DNA of 64,000 nucleotides from Paucibacter sp. KCTC 42545 (GTDB lineage: Bacteria; Pseudomonadota; Gammaproteobacteria; Burkholderiales; Burkholderiaceae_C). The stretch covers positions 2,480,001 through 2,544,000 of the forward strand of contig NZ_CP013692.1 of the NCBI RefSeq assembly GCF_001477625.1, given 5' to 3'. The notes below the pieces were generated by a model. The model searched no databases. It was not told the origin of the DNA and worked only from the letters and a program-made list of their open reading frames with translations. Below, in pieces: positions 8,554 to 17,180 of the stretch. The position numbers were made by a program, and so were the translations under genes. Every line of letters begins with the position of its first letter. Position 1 is the first letter of the stretch.

Positions 8554-9281
8554 CATTTCTGGCTGCGCGGCTCGTCGCTCTGCAAAACCGCCAGCACATC
8601 GGAGCGGAACTCGCGCTGATACAGCACGAAGAGCACGCCCAAGGTGCCGGCCATGAAGGCCCAGGGCGAGAAGAACCAGGCAATGGCGGCAAAGGCCAGG
8701 TAGTAAGCGCGCAGGCCGTCATTGAAGGTCTCGGCGGCCATGCCCATCAGGCGGCCGGCGCGGTCGGCGAAATCTTCGCGGGACAGGTTTTGCTCGATGA
8801 AGGCCTCAGATGACGGCGCAGCCGCCACCAGCAAGGCGCCGAAGGTGTACTGGCGCATGCTCCAGGTGAAGCGAAAAAAGGCATAGACAAAAATGCCGAT
8901 CAACAGCACCAGCTTGAGGTCGAACACCAGGTTAGAGGTGCGGGCCGCAAATGGCAGCTCATGCACCAGCTCGGTCGCCTTCTCACTCGCGCCCAAACTG
9001 GCCAGCAAGCCGCCGATGATCAGAATCGTGGTGGAGGCAAAAAACGAAGGGCTGGTGGACAGGTTCTGCACCACCACGCCGTCGATCACCCGCACCTCAC
9101 GGTAGGTGGTTTGCAGCATCCAGCGGCGGCGTTCCCGATTGGTGGCGGCCAGCAAAGTGCCTTCGAACTGGCTCTGCCGCTTGGCAAATGCGGCGTAGCC
9201 AATCCAGCCGACAAAAAACACCAGCAGGGCCAGCCAGTCAACGGCGGGCAAAAAATTCAGGACAGTGAGCAATGCTTTCAT
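8553..9281 (-). CDS. DUF599 family membrane protein
   Basis: A 242-residue membrane protein matching DUF599: an N-terminal transmembrane helix (WLALLVFFVGWIGYAAFA), a basic cytoplasmic stretch with NRERRRWMLQTTYRE, a hydrophobic pair (STTILIIGGLLASLGA and KLVLLIGIFVYAFFRFTW), a loop rich in A/E/R, and a last pair of helices near the C-terminus. About four to five membrane segments in total. Function unknown. The ATG at 9281 is chosen because the family begins right before the first helix; an upstream in-frame ATG at 9371 would add 30 polar residues. Confidence 0.82.
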   Translation of the reverse strand: MKALLTVLNFLPAVDWLALLVFFVGWIGYAAFAKRQSQFEGTLLAATNRERRRWMLQTTYREVRVIDGVVVQNLSTSPSFFASTTILIIGGLLASLGASEKATELVHELPFAARTSNLVFDLKLVLLIGIFVYAFFRFTWSMRQYTFGALLVAAAPSSEAFIEQNLSREDFADRAGRLMGMAAETFNDGLRAYYLAFAAIAWFFSPWAFMAGTLGVLFVLYQREFRSDVLAVLQSDEPRSQK

Positions 9282-9586
9282 GCCCTCAACTTTACTAGCG
9301 GCGTATTCGCTCAAATTGAACTTGAGGTGAGATCCAAATGGCTGGCGAGATGAATGCGCCGGCATGGCCACAGTGCTCAGCTAGGCCTGCCCGCATTGGG
9401 CCAAAACCAGCACGGCTTTGCCGGCCCGCATAAGGCGCTCGTTAGGGCTTGACGAGTGAACATCCGTGGAATTCAAGAACAATCGGGCGTAACTAGTTCC
9501 CTGTACGGCGGCAGCTGAACTTTTAAGAATTCTCCTTGTTCAAAGCCCCCGCTTGTCGGCGAGTGCTTTTGAATCAGGAGATTGCC
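9282..9586. other. Divergent intergenic region, no gene seen
   Basis: These 305 bases separate the DUF599 gene (minus) from a secreted Cys protein gene (plus). They must hold the promoters of both. I see no clear pair of -35/-10 boxes, no strong inverted repeat and no convincing reading frame. Confidence 0.5.
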
Positions 9587-9937
9587 ATGTCAGTCGTACG
9601 CCTTGCAATTCACTCCCTCACCGCCCTTGCCCTGCTTGTCGGCAACGCGCCGATCGCCCAAGCAAAACCGCCCAGCGACGCGGCCGGCCTCGCGATACAA
9701 CGGCAAATGGAGCGTCATCCGCCCTCCGCCGGCATGGCCAGCGCTGGCGACATCAATTACGCGAACTGCATGGACGCGCCCGGCGCCGATGGCTCGCTCT
9801 ATGACTGCTCCGCCTTCAAGCGCAAGAACATGAAGTCAGACGTCCATAAGCCATCAACGTCAAAGGCCAAGTCCAAAGTACCTAGCCTGAACTATTTCGG
9901 CGAAGGCTGCGAGAACGGCTGCGCCCTGCAAAACTGA
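9587..9937 (+). CDS. Small secreted cysteine-containing protein, unknown function
   Basis: A 116-residue protein with a clear signal peptide (hydrophobic LTALALLVGNAPIAQA, cleavage near residue 26). The mature part has four Cys, two in NYANCMDAPGADGSLYDC and two in GEGCENGC at the very end, separated by a Lys/Ser-rich linker. This spacing suggests two disulfides in the periplasm or outside the cell. The ATG at 9587 follows CAGGAGA with proper spacing; an in-frame start at 9536 would place the ribosome site inside the gene. I do not recognise the family. Confidence 0.7.
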   Translation: MSVVRLAIHSLTALALLVGNAPIAQAKPPSDAAGLAIQRQMERHPPSAGMASAGDINYANCMDAPGADGSLYDCSAFKRKNMKSDVHKPSTSKAKSKVPSLNYFGEGCENGCALQN

Positions 9938-9993
9938 GCGCCTTGGGCAGGCCTTGTTGAATAGCGTTGCCACGCATCAAGGCCTGCTGGCGC
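9938..9993. repeat. Long inverted repeat after the secreted Cys protein gene
   Basis: GCAGGCCTTG (9947-9956) pairs perfectly with CAAGGCCTGC (9978-9987) across a 21-base loop, and an outer GCGCC/GGCGC pair extends the stem. It lies just after the stop codon, in the gap before the convergent flavodoxin gene. No T run follows, so it may be a Rho-type 3' end, an RNA-stabilising hairpin or a protein site. Confidence 0.6.
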
Positions 9994-10064
9994 CAACAGG
10001 CTGAGGCAGCGCGCAGACGCTGCTCAAGACGTCTCTCACAGTGCCTGTTACAGCACTATTTAAA

Positions 10065-10619
10065 TCACTTCGCCCAGCGCGCCACGGCCGCGGCCACACG
10101 TTGGCCGAAGGCATGGGCATTGACCAAGTCACCGGGCACCATTTCGTCCACCGAAGCGTCCGAAGGTGTGCTCGTCAGCAAGCCGGTGCTGTAGCCCAGG
10201 CTATTGGGCAGGTCGCGGGTCGCGGCCTTGCTGTTGGAGGGCAACACACCCGCGCCAACCCAGACTGCACCATGCTGCTGCGACAGGGTGAACAAGTACT
10301 GCACGGTATTGAACTTGTCACCGTTGAGCGAAGCCGAGTTGGTGAAGCCGGCCGTCATCTTGTCCTTCCAGCCTTGGCCGAACCAGACCTTGCTGGAGGC
10401 GTCGGCAAACTTCTTGAACTGCCAGGACGGGCCACCCATATAAGTGGGCGTGCCGAAGATGATGCCGTCGGCGGCGGCCAGGCTGGCCCAGTCCGCTTCG
10501 CTCAAATTGCCTTCTGCGTCGATGGCCGCCAAGCTGGCATCGGCGCCCTGCGCCACGGCTTCAGCGATCTTCTTGGTGTGGCCGTAGCCACTGTGAAACA
10601 CAACAACGATTTTGCTCAT
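10065..10619 (-). CDS. Flavodoxin-like NAD(P)H:quinone oxidoreductase family protein
   Basis: A 184-residue flavodoxin-fold protein. The N-terminal IVVVFHSGYGHTKKIAEAV is the FMN phosphate-binding loop, and GIIFGTPTYMGGPSWQFKKF is the second FMN loop of the WrbA/flavodoxin_2-like group. Known relatives reduce quinones with NAD(P)H. The ATG at 10619 is chosen because the first beta strand follows directly; an in-frame start at 10673 overlaps the pirin gene stop. It follows the pirin gene on the same strand with 50 bases between, so both probably share the promoter facing the divergent LysR gene. Confidence 0.85.
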   Translation of the reverse strand: MSKIVVVFHSGYGHTKKIAEAVAQGADASLAAIDAEGNLSEADWASLAAADGIIFGTPTYMGGPSWQFKKFADASSKVWFGQGWKDKMTAGFTNSASLNGDKFNTVQYLFTLSQQHGAVWVGAGVLPSNSKAATRDLPNSLGYSTGLLTSTPSDASVDEMVPGDLVNAHAFGQRVAAAVARWAK

Positions 10620-10669
10620 GGTTCTACTCTCAGAGTGAGTTGGGTTGGGTTGAAGGGGAAGTACCTTGA

Positions 10670-11404
10670 TCACGCTGCCAGGTCGAACACCAGCACCTCG
10701 GCGTCAACGCCCTGGCTCAGTTGCACTTCAGCTTCTTGGCTGAGTTGCACGGCATCACCAGCGCTCAGGCTCTGGCCATTGACTTGCAAGCTGCCGCGCA
10801 CCAGGTGCACATAGCTCAGGCGGCCGGAGGCCAAGGGCAGGCTCAGCTGCTCGGCGCCATCCACCAAGGCGGCGTACAGGCGGGCATCGCTATTGATCTG
10901 CACGGAGCCCTGGGCACCGTCCGGTGAGGCCACGAGGCGCAGCGCGCCACGTTTTTGCTCCACAGGGAAGTGCTTTTGCTCGTAGCTGGGCTTGATGCCG
11001 CGCTGGTCGGGCTGAATCCAGATTTGCAGGAAATGCGTTTCCTGACCTTTCGCGTGGTTGAACTCGCTGTGCATCACGCCGGTGCCGGCACTCATGCGCT
11101 GCACATCACCGGGGCGGATCACACCGTCGGCATGGCCTGCGCCTTGGGCATTCGCCTGGCCATTGCCCATGCTGTCCTTGTGCGCCAACTCGCCGGCCAG
11201 CACATAGCTGATGATTTCCATATCGCGGTGACCGTGCGTGCCAAAACCGGTGCCGGCCGCGATGCGGTCTTCGTTGATCACACGCAAAGCGCCGAAGCCC
11301 ATGCGCCGGGGGTGGTGATAGTCGGCGAAGGAAAAGCTGTGGTGCGACTTCAGCCAGCCGTGATCGGCGTAGCCGCGTTCAGATGATTTGATGAGTTCGA
11401 TCAT
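10670..11404 (-). CDS. Pirin family protein (bicupin)
   Basis: A 244-residue pirin/YhhW-type double cupin. The N-terminal half has the pirin signature ADYHHPRRMGFGALRVINED and the metal-binding GFGTHGHRDMEIISYVLAGE with two His and a Glu; GVMHSEFNHAKG supplies a further His. Such proteins bind iron, and some members have quercetinase activity, but the physiological role is unclear. The start has a good ribosome site (GGAGG on the minus strand, about 10 bases before the ATG). It is divergent from a LysR gene and precedes a flavodoxin-like gene, a common trio for response to electrophiles or quinones. Confidence 0.9.
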   Translation of the reverse strand: MIELIKSSERGYADHGWLKSHHSFSFADYHHPRRMGFGALRVINEDRIAAGTGFGTHGHRDMEIISYVLAGELAHKDSMGNGQANAQGAGHADGVIRPGDVQRMSAGTGVMHSEFNHAKGQETHFLQIWIQPDQRGIKPSYEQKHFPVEQKRGALRLVASPDGAQGSVQINSDARLYAALVDGAEQLSLPLASGRLSYVHLVRGSLQVNGQSLSAGDAVQLSQEAEVQLSQGVDAEVLVFDLAA

Positions 11405-11478
11405 GGCTTGTGGCCTCCAGCTTGTTGCGCTTGCTTGCTTGTCAGCGCGTGTTGCGATGAACTCACTGTAGGTTTGCG

Positions 11479-11529
11479 CACCCGGGTGGCGGCTGCAGCC
11501 GCTTGATGACTACATTCAAATAAGATGAA
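11479..11529. promoter_or_regulatory. Divergent pirin/LysR control region with palindromes
   Basis: Three dyads lie in the 128-base gap: CACCCGGGTG (11479-11488), CGGCTGCAGCCG (11490-11501), and TTCA-N7-TGAA (11515-11529), which contains a T-N11-A motif as expected for a LysR-type site. The last one ends 4 bases before the annotated LysR start and would suit autoregulation. No clear -35/-10 pair is visible. Confidence 0.4.
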
Positions 11530-11532
11530 GGT

Positions 11533-12552
11533 ATGGCCTCCAGCAGCACCTCCATGTCCCACAGCCTTTCACAAACCCCCAAGAGCCGCGCCCTCTCGCC
11601 GGAAGCCTTGGCCATGATGGACAGCATCGCGCGAAACGGCAGCTTTGCGGCCGCCGCCCGCGAGATGGGCAAAGTGCCCTCGGCCCTGACCTATAGCGTG
11701 CGGCAGTTGGAAGACGCCCTGGATGTGCTGCTGTTCGACCGCAGCTCGCGCCAAGCGGTGCTGACCGCCGCGGGCCAGGAACTGCTGATCGAAGGCCGCC
11801 GCCTGCTCGGTGAAATGGACGCTGTGGCCAACCGGGTGCGCCGCATCGCCACCGGCTGGGAAAGCGAGCTGACCATTGCGGTGGATGACGCCATCGCCAA
11901 ACGCGCCTTGTTCGACCTGATTGACGCCTTCTACCAACTGCCTTGCGAAAGCGCCACCGGCGAGCGCACCGCGCCGCCCACACGCCTGAAGCTGCGCACC
12001 GAGGTTTTGTCGGGCACCTGGGAGGCACTGACCTCCGGCCAGGCCGATCTGGCCATTGGCACCTCCTCGCAGCCACCCACCGCCGGCGTGCAGTGCGAGT
12101 TGATTGGTGATCTGGAAATGGCGTTTTGCGTCGCCCCCCATCACCCATTGGCCAAAGCCGCGCAGCCGCTGACGGCCGAGGTGATTGCGGCCCACCGCGT
12201 CATCACCGTGGCCGACACCGCGCGCAGCCTGGCGCCGATGACCTTCAACGTCATGCCGGGCCAAGATGTGCTGACCATGCCCAGCATGGCCGCCAAGCTC
12301 GAGGCGCTGCTGCGCGGCCTGGGCTGCGGCAATCTGCCCGCCACCATGGTGCGCCGCCATCTGGAAGCTGGCCGCTTGGTGCAGATGGCCACCGACCAGG
12401 GCCGGCGCAGCTTCCCCTCCCATTACGCCTGGCGCAGCAATGCCAATGGCGGCCAAGCCCCGGGCCGGGCGCTGAGCTGGTGGCTGCAACAGCTGGCCAG
12501 CCCCACTACCCGACGGGCGCTGCTGGAACAGCACGAAGGGCTGATTCTCTGA
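11533..12552 (+). CDS. LysR-family transcriptional regulator
   Basis: A 339-residue LysR-type regulator. The winged HTH is at about residues 22-80 ([20 protein letters not shown] and [20 protein letters not shown]), followed by a type-2 periplasmic-binding-like effector domain (about 108-320, with [13 protein letters not shown] and [14 protein letters not shown]). It is divergent from the pirin-flavodoxin genes and probably controls them. Start choice is uncertain: ATG 11533 has GAAGG almost touching it, and ATG 11554 has no clear site. Both begin before the HTH. Confidence 0.9.
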   Translation: MASSSTSMSHSLSQTPKSRALSPEALAMMDSIARNGSFAAAAREMGKVPSALTYSVRQLEDALDVLLFDRSSRQAVLTAAGQELLIEGRRLLGEMDAVANRVRRIATGWESELTIAVDDAIAKRALFDLIDAFYQLPCESATGERTAPPTRLKLRTEVLSGTWEALTSGQADLAIGTSSQPPTAGVQCELIGDLEMAFCVAPHHPLAKAAQPLTAEVIAAHRVITVADTARSLAPMTFNVMPGQDVLTMPSMAAKLEALLRGLGCGNLPATMVRRHLEAGRLVQMATDQGRRSFPSHYAWRSNANGGQAPGRALSWWLQQLASPTTRRALLEQHEGLIL

Positions 12553-12602
12553 GCCGGCCTGCCGCATTGACTACCGCTTTCACTGCAGCTTTACCGAACG
12601 CC

Positions 12603-13529
12603 ATGCCCTACGTCGGCCGCTTTGCGCCCTCGCCCACCGGCCCCTTGCATGCCGGCTCCCTGGTCGCGGCGCTGGCCAGTTGGTTGGATGCGCGCGCCCA
12701 CGGTGGGCGTTGGTTGCTGCGCATCGAGGATGTAGATGGCCCGCGCTGCCCACCCGGCGCCGCCGAGCTGATCCAGCAGCAGCTGAGCCAATGCGGCTTG
12801 TTGGCCGACGCGCCGCCACTGTGGCAATCGCAGCGCGGCGACTTGTATGCGCAAGCCCTGAGCCGCCTGCAGCAAGCCGGCTGGGCCTACCCCTGCGCCT
12901 GCACCCGGGCCGAGATCGCCCAGATGCAAAAGCAAAGCCCGCAGCGCCATGGCGAGCTGGTCTACCCCGGCCGCTGCCGCCACGGCCTGCAAGGCCGCCC
13001 GGCGCGCGCCTGGCGCTTGCTCAGCACGGCCGATCAGCAAGCCTGCCAGGATTTGCAGATTGACTGGTTCGACCGTCGCCTGGGCGCGCAAACCCAAAAC
13101 CTGAGCCAGGCAGTGGGCGACTTCGTGCTCAAACGCGCCGACGGGCTCTGGGCCTACCAGCTGGCCGTGGTGGTGGACGATGCCGAGCAAGGCATCACCG
13201 ATGTCGTGCGCGGCCAGGACCTGGCCGACAACACCCCGCGCCAGATCCGCCTGCAAGAGCTCTTGGGCCTGCCCCGGCCGCGCTATCTGCACACGCCTCT
13301 GGTGCTGGGCGAGAACGGCGAAAAGCTGTCCAAACAAAACGGCGCCGCCGCCCTGGATCTGCGTGACCCGGCCGCCGCCCTGCGCACCGCCGCCGGTCAC
13401 TTGGGCCTGCAAGTGCACGCCACCGAGCTGGGCGATGTGCTGGCCCAGGCCCTCAATGCCTGGCGAGGATTTATGATGCCCGCCTCGCCATCCCTCCTTC
13501 CTCGGGATGGCTCCGCATTAAAGGAATAG
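12603..13529 (+). CDS. gluQ: Glutamyl-queuosine tRNA(Asp) synthetase
   Basis: A 308-residue GluRS-like catalytic core without an anticodon-binding domain, as in GluQ (YadB). It has the HIGH-type motif [13 protein letters not shown], the [12 protein letters not shown] glutamate-binding strand, a zinc-binding CACTRAE...YPGRC set and the KMSKS-type motif KLSKQNG. GluQ attaches glutamate to the queuosine base at the wobble position of tRNA(Asp). The ATG at 12603 is chosen because the family starts with this [11 protein letters not shown] strand. The FKBP gene follows 2 bases after the stop; a hairpin and a possible -10 box lie inside the last 20 codons. Confidence 0.93.
   Translation: MPYVGRFAPSPTGPLHAGSLVAALASWLDARAHGGRWLLRIEDVDGPRCPPGAAELIQQQLSQCGLLADAPPLWQSQRGDLYAQALSRLQQAGWAYPCACTRAEIAQMQKQSPQRHGELVYPGRCRHGLQGRPARAWRLLSTADQQACQDLQIDWFDRRLGAQTQNLSQAVGDFVLKRADGLWAYQLAVVVDDAEQGITDVVRGQDLADNTPRQIRLQELLGLPRPRYLHTPLVLGENGEKLSKQNGAAALDLRDPAAALRTAAGHLGLQVHATELGDVLAQALNAWRGFMMPASPSLLPRDGSALKE
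13472..13511 (+). promoter_or_regulatory. Possible internal promoter and hairpin before the FKBP gene
   Basis: TATGAT (13472-13477) resembles a -10 box, without a good -35. Just after it, GCCATCCC (13487-13494) and GGGATGGC (13504-13511) form an 8-bp hairpin. Both lie inside the end of gluQ and directly upstream of the FKBP ribosome site AAAGGAA (13520-13526). The hairpin could shape the 5' end of an FKBP-only transcript. Confidence 0.35.
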
Positions 13530-13531
13530 CG

Positions 13532-14254
13532 ATGAACACCAGCCCCAGCGGCCTGCAATTCGAAGACACCGTGGTCGGCGACGGTAAAGAAGCAAAGTCT
13601 GGCCATGACGTCAGCGTGCACTACACCGGCTGGCTGTACAAAGACGGTGTCAAGGGCGCCAAGTTCGACTCCAGCAAGGACCGCAAGCAGCCCTTCAACT
13701 TCGAGTTAGACGGCGGCATGGTCATCCGCGGCTGGGACGAAGGCGTGCAAGGCATGAAGATCGGTGGCGCGCGCACCCTGGTGATCCCGCCCGAGCTGGG
13801 CTATGGCGCGCGCGGCGCTGGCGGCGTGATCCCACCCAATGCCACGCTGATTTTTGAAGTGGAACTGCTGGGCGTGAGCGGTGGCAATGAGCCCATCACG
13901 CTGAACCTGACCACGCTGGACAGCGGCCTGCAACTCGAAGATACGAAACTGGGCGAAGGCGCCGAGGCCAAGGCCGGCCAGCGCGTCACCGTGCACTACA
14001 CCGGCTGGCTCTACAAAGACGGCGCACGCGGCAAGAAGTTCGACTCCAGCAAAGACCGTGGCGACCCATTCCGCTTCGGCCTGGGCGAAGGCGAAGTCAT
14101 CCAGGGCTGGGACCTGGGCGTGCAAGGCATGAAGGTTGGCGGCACCCGCATGTTGGTGATCCCGGCCGAGCTGGGCTATGGCGCCCGCGGCGCCGGCGGC
14201 GTGATCCCCCCGAACGCCACACTGCTGTTCGAAGTGGACTTGCTGGCCGTCTAA
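13532..14254 (+). CDS. Tandem-domain FKBP-type peptidyl-prolyl cis-trans isomerase
   Basis: A 240-residue cytosolic protein made of two complete FKBP domains in tandem (about residues 5-112 and 123-240). Each has VHYTGWLYKDG, KFDSSKDR, VI(R/Q)GWD(E/L)GVQGMK and LGYGARGAGGVIPPNATL, the residues that line the prolyl pocket. The two copies are very alike, so this is an internal duplication; single-domain enzymes of this type have about 115 residues. No signal peptide is present. Such proteins speed up proline isomerisation during folding. An intrinsic terminator follows 53 bases after the stop. Confidence 0.93.
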   Translation: MNTSPSGLQFEDTVVGDGKEAKSGHDVSVHYTGWLYKDGVKGAKFDSSKDRKQPFNFELDGGMVIRGWDEGVQGMKIGGARTLVIPPELGYGARGAGGVIPPNATLIFEVELLGVSGGNEPITLNLTTLDSGLQLEDTKLGEGAEAKAGQRVTVHYTGWLYKDGARGKKFDSSKDRGDPFRFGLGEGEVIQGWDLGVQGMKVGGTRMLVIPAELGYGARGAGGVIPPNATLLFEVDLLAV

Positions 14255-14307
14255 GTCGGCAGGGCACACGGTGCGCGCATGACAGCACGCACTGCAACAT
14301 GCACAAC

Positions 14308-14330
14308 AGGCCCCATTTGGGGCCTTTTTT
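14308..14330 (+). terminator. Intrinsic terminator after the FKBP gene
   Basis: AGGCCCC (14308-14314) and GGGGCCT (14319-14325) form a 7-bp GC-rich stem with an ATTT loop; counting the last stem base, the T run is six long and ends at 14330. It separates the gluQ-FKBP unit from the MgtC gene. Confidence 0.92.
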
Positions 14331-14407
14331 CTGCCCGCTCAGGCCCCGCACGGGCGTAGCATCAAAGCCGCTAGTGCAGCTAATGCAGCCAACGCAGGAG
14401 GCCTTTG

Positions 14408-15166
14408 ATGAACCTGCTCGACCTTGAGCACCTGATGCGTTTTTGGACCGCCGAGCAATGGCAGGCCAATGTGCTGATGCTCTTCCATCTTGTCGGCGCG
14501 ATGGTGCTGGGCCTGGTGCTCGGCTACGAGCGCGCCTACCACGGCCGCGCCGCCGGCATGCGCACCTATGCACTGGTCTGCATGGCCTCCACCGGCGTGA
14601 TCATCCTGCTGGCCTATCCGCTTCAGTGGTACGGCGGCTTGCAAGGCGGCAGCCTGCCGCCGCCGCTGGCAGACCCCACAAGGGTGATCCAGGGCGTGGT
14701 CACGGGCATCGGCTTTCTGTGCGCCGGCGTCATCATGAAGGAGGGCATGAATATCAGCGGCCTGACCACCGCCGCCTCGCTCTGGGCCGCCTCCTCGATC
14801 GGCATTTTGCTGGGCATGGGCTTTTACTTCGCCGCCATCATGCTGACCCTGCTCTGCGCCAGCCTGATGATGTGGGGCGCCAAACTGGAAGCCCTGCTGC
14901 CGTCGCACCCGGCCATTGCGGTGATGCTCAGGGGCGAGCCGCAGCGCAAGTTTCAGCAGGCTGAGTTGATCAAGTTCTCCAACGATCTGGGCTTCCGCTT
15001 CGCGCCGGGCTCGCTCAGCATCGAACTGACGGGCGGGCGCGAAGAATGGCGTTTTGTCTGCACCGCCAAACGCAATTTTGGTGGCGAGACCCTGACCCGC
15101 TTCGCCAGCCGGGTGCACGAAATCCCCGGCGTGGCCGAATTCCGCGTCACGCATGCGAGAAACTGA
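14408..15166 (+). CDS. MgtC/SapB family membrane protein
   Basis: A 252-residue protein with the MgtC/SapB fold. An N-terminal block of about five transmembrane helices carries the family core LVLGYERAYHGRAAGMRTYALVC split by a short loop, and VTGIGFLCAGVIMKEG, then TTAASLWAASSIG. A soluble C-terminal part follows (about 175-252). The family includes the Mg2+-starvation virulence factor MgtC; relatives in free-living bacteria have no settled role. A perfect AGGAGG at 14396-14401 sits 6 bases before the ATG at 14408. Confidence 0.9.
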   Translation: MNLLDLEHLMRFWTAEQWQANVLMLFHLVGAMVLGLVLGYERAYHGRAAGMRTYALVCMASTGVIILLAYPLQWYGGLQGGSLPPPLADPTRVIQGVVTGIGFLCAGVIMKEGMNISGLTTAASLWAASSIGILLGMGFYFAAIMLTLLCASLMMWGAKLEALLPSHPAIAVMLRGEPQRKFQQAELIKFSNDLGFRFAPGSLSIELTGGREEWRFVCTAKRNFGGETLTRFASRVHEIPGVAEFRVTHARN

Positions 15167-15207
15167 AACGACCTGCACCTCACCACCCCGCCAACAACAA
15201 GCTGCCG

Positions 15208-16587
15208 ATGACGCCACGCGCCCCCAAGTTCCTTGCCCCCTATTTCAGCTGTCTGAGCGCAGTTCTTCTTCTCGCCACCTCCGCCCAAGCCCACGCCCAA
15301 TCTCAATGGCAAGCCCATGGCTATGACTTGCAGCTGCGCCCCGACTTCAAGCAGCAAACCGTCAGCGCGCAAGCCAAAGTCCGCTTGCAGCGCGCCCCCG
15401 ACGCCAGCTCCGAAACCAACACACTGCTGCGGCTCAACGCGCCCGAACTCGACATCCAATCCGCCTCGGTCAACGGCCAGCCCCTGCCCGCCAACAAGCA
15501 AGACGGCGCGTGGACGATCACGCTACCGCCCGATCTGGCCGCCAGGCAAGACCTGACCCTGACGCTGGACTACAGCGCACGGGCGGGCGAAGGCCTGGTG
15601 TTCGGCGCCGACTATGTCTACACCGCCTTCCACACCTGCCGCTGGCTGCCCTGCGTGGGCTCAGACCTCGGCCGCGCCTCGCTGAGTGTGGCGCTGGATT
15701 TGCCCGAAGGCATGAGTTCCCTGGCCAGCGGCCAAGCAATCACGCCGACCCACGCGCCCAGTGCGCCAAGCCTGCAACGCTGGCAGCAAACGCAGCCTTA
15801 TCCGCTCTACACCCTGGGGTTTGCGGCCGGTCACTTCACCCATGCCCAGCAAGTCAGCCCGGCTCGCGATGGCAGAGATGGCGAAGAAGGCCTAGCACCG
15901 CGCGAAACCACCCTGCACTACCTGGGCCTGGCCGATCAACCCGCATCATCCTTGCTGGCCAAGTTCAAAAGCACGCCCGCCATGCTGGCCTTCTTCAGCG
16001 CCAAGGCCGGCCTGCCGCTGCCGCACGCCAGCTACAGCCAGTTGCTGCTGCCCGGCGGCGTGGCCCAGGAGGCCAGCAGCTATGCCTTGATCGGCCGCCG
16101 CATGCTGGATCCGATTCTGGAAACCGAGCAGGAGGACTGGGTCATTGCCCATGAGTTGGCACATCAGTGGTGGGGCACGCTGATCAGCTGCGAGCGCTGG
16201 AGCGGGTTCTGGCTCAACGAGGGCATCACCGTCTTCATGACCGCCGCCTGGAAGCAGCAACGTTGGGGCGAAGCCGCCTACCAACGCGAGATGGACATCG
16301 CCACCCGCGGCTGGCAACGCGCCAAGGACGCCGGTTTCGACAAGCCCCTGAGCTGGCCCGGCGACTATCCCCACCTCAGCCTCAAACGCGCCATCCACTA
16401 CAGCAAGGGCGCGCTCTTCATGCATGCCCTGCGCCAAGACCTGGGCGAGGCCACCTTCTGGGCCGGCCTCAAGCACTACACCCAAAGCCATGCCGGCCGC
16501 CAGGTGCGCACCAGCGATCTGCAAGCAGCGATGGAAGCCAAGGCCGGCCGCAGCTTGCAGGCGCTGTTTGATGCATGGGTATATTGA
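15208..16587 (+). CDS. Secreted M1-like metallopeptidase
   Basis: A 459-residue protein with a signal peptide (LSAVLLLATSAQAHA, cleavage near residue 30), an N-terminal beta domain and a gluzincin domain. The zinc site is HELAHQWW (His315, Glu316, His319) with Glu338 in the NEG motif 19 residues later, and Tyr398 in AIHYSKG is where M1 enzymes have the catalytic Tyr. The GxMEN exopeptidase motif of M1 is absent; at its place is GGVAQEASSY. The C-terminal ARM-like domain of long M1 enzymes is also missing. It probably cleaves peptides in the periplasm, but classic aminopeptidase specificity is doubtful. Confidence 0.85.
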   Translation: MTPRAPKFLAPYFSCLSAVLLLATSAQAHAQSQWQAHGYDLQLRPDFKQQTVSAQAKVRLQRAPDASSETNTLLRLNAPELDIQSASVNGQPLPANKQDGAWTITLPPDLAARQDLTLTLDYSARAGEGLVFGADYVYTAFHTCRWLPCVGSDLGRASLSVALDLPEGMSSLASGQAITPTHAPSAPSLQRWQQTQPYPLYTLGFAAGHFTHAQQVSPARDGRDGEEGLAPRETTLHYLGLADQPASSLLAKFKSTPAMLAFFSAKAGLPLPHASYSQLLLPGGVAQEASSYALIGRRMLDPILETEQEDWVIAHELAHQWWGTLISCERWSGFWLNEGITVFMTAAWKQQRWGEAAYQREMDIATRGWQRAKDAGFDKPLSWPGDYPHLSLKRAIHYSKGALFMHALRQDLGEATFWAGLKHYTQSHAGRQVRTSDLQAAMEAKAGRSLQALFDAWVY

Positions 16588-16699
16588 GCGACTCGCGGAC
16601 TGAGTCCAACAGAGCGCTGCACCTGGCCACATGCCAGATCGTCTTGCCTGCAGGTCTTCACCAGTTGGTGGCGACGCGAGTTCAACAGGAGTCATTGCC

Positions 16700-17122
16700 A
16701 TGTCCCTGGAACACCTGGCCTATGTCAGTTCTGCGACTGGCCTGCTGAGCGAGCAAGCCTTGAAGAGCTTGCTTGAGTCAGCCGCCCGCCTCAACGGCGC
16801 CCATGGGGTGACGGGCATGCTGCTGTACAGCGACGGCAATTTTCTGCAGATTCTGGAAGGCAGCCCCGCCGCGCTGGACGAGACGATGGCACGCATCCAC
16901 AGGGACCGAAGACACCACGATGTGATGGTGTTGTTCCGTGAGCCCATCGCCGAGCGCGACTTCTCCGCCTGGAAAATGGGCCTGCGCATCCTGAGCCACA
17001 GCCAGCTGACGGAGCATCCCGAGTGCATCCCCTTTTTTAGCCCCAACTACGACGCCTCCAAGATCGTGAATCCCAAAAGCGAAGCCCTCAAATTCCTGCT
17101 GAGTTTTCGTTCGAGCAACTAG
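16700..17122 (+). CDS. BLUF-domain blue-light photoreceptor
   Basis: A 140-residue protein consisting of one BLUF domain and a short C-terminal extension. The FAD-site residues of the family are present: Tyr8 in LAYVS, Asn32 in LNGAHGVTGMLL, Gln50 in NFLQILEG, and Trp91/Met93 in AWKMG. The flavin's hydrogen-bond switch should therefore work. There is no output domain such as EAL, so it must signal through a partner protein, as single-domain BLUF proteins do. The ATG at 16700 has AACAGGAG (16682-16689) before it. Neither neighbour is an obvious partner. Confidence 0.92.
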   Translation: MSLEHLAYVSSATGLLSEQALKSLLESAARLNGAHGVTGMLLYSDGNFLQILEGSPAALDETMARIHRDRRHHDVMVLFREPIAERDFSAWKMGLRILSHSQLTEHPECIPFFSPNYDASKIVNPKSEALKFLLSFRSSN

Positions 17123-17180
17123 AACTGTTTGAGGCGCGGCGGACCTGAGCCCGCCCGGCGTTACGCCATCGTCGCTGCGT

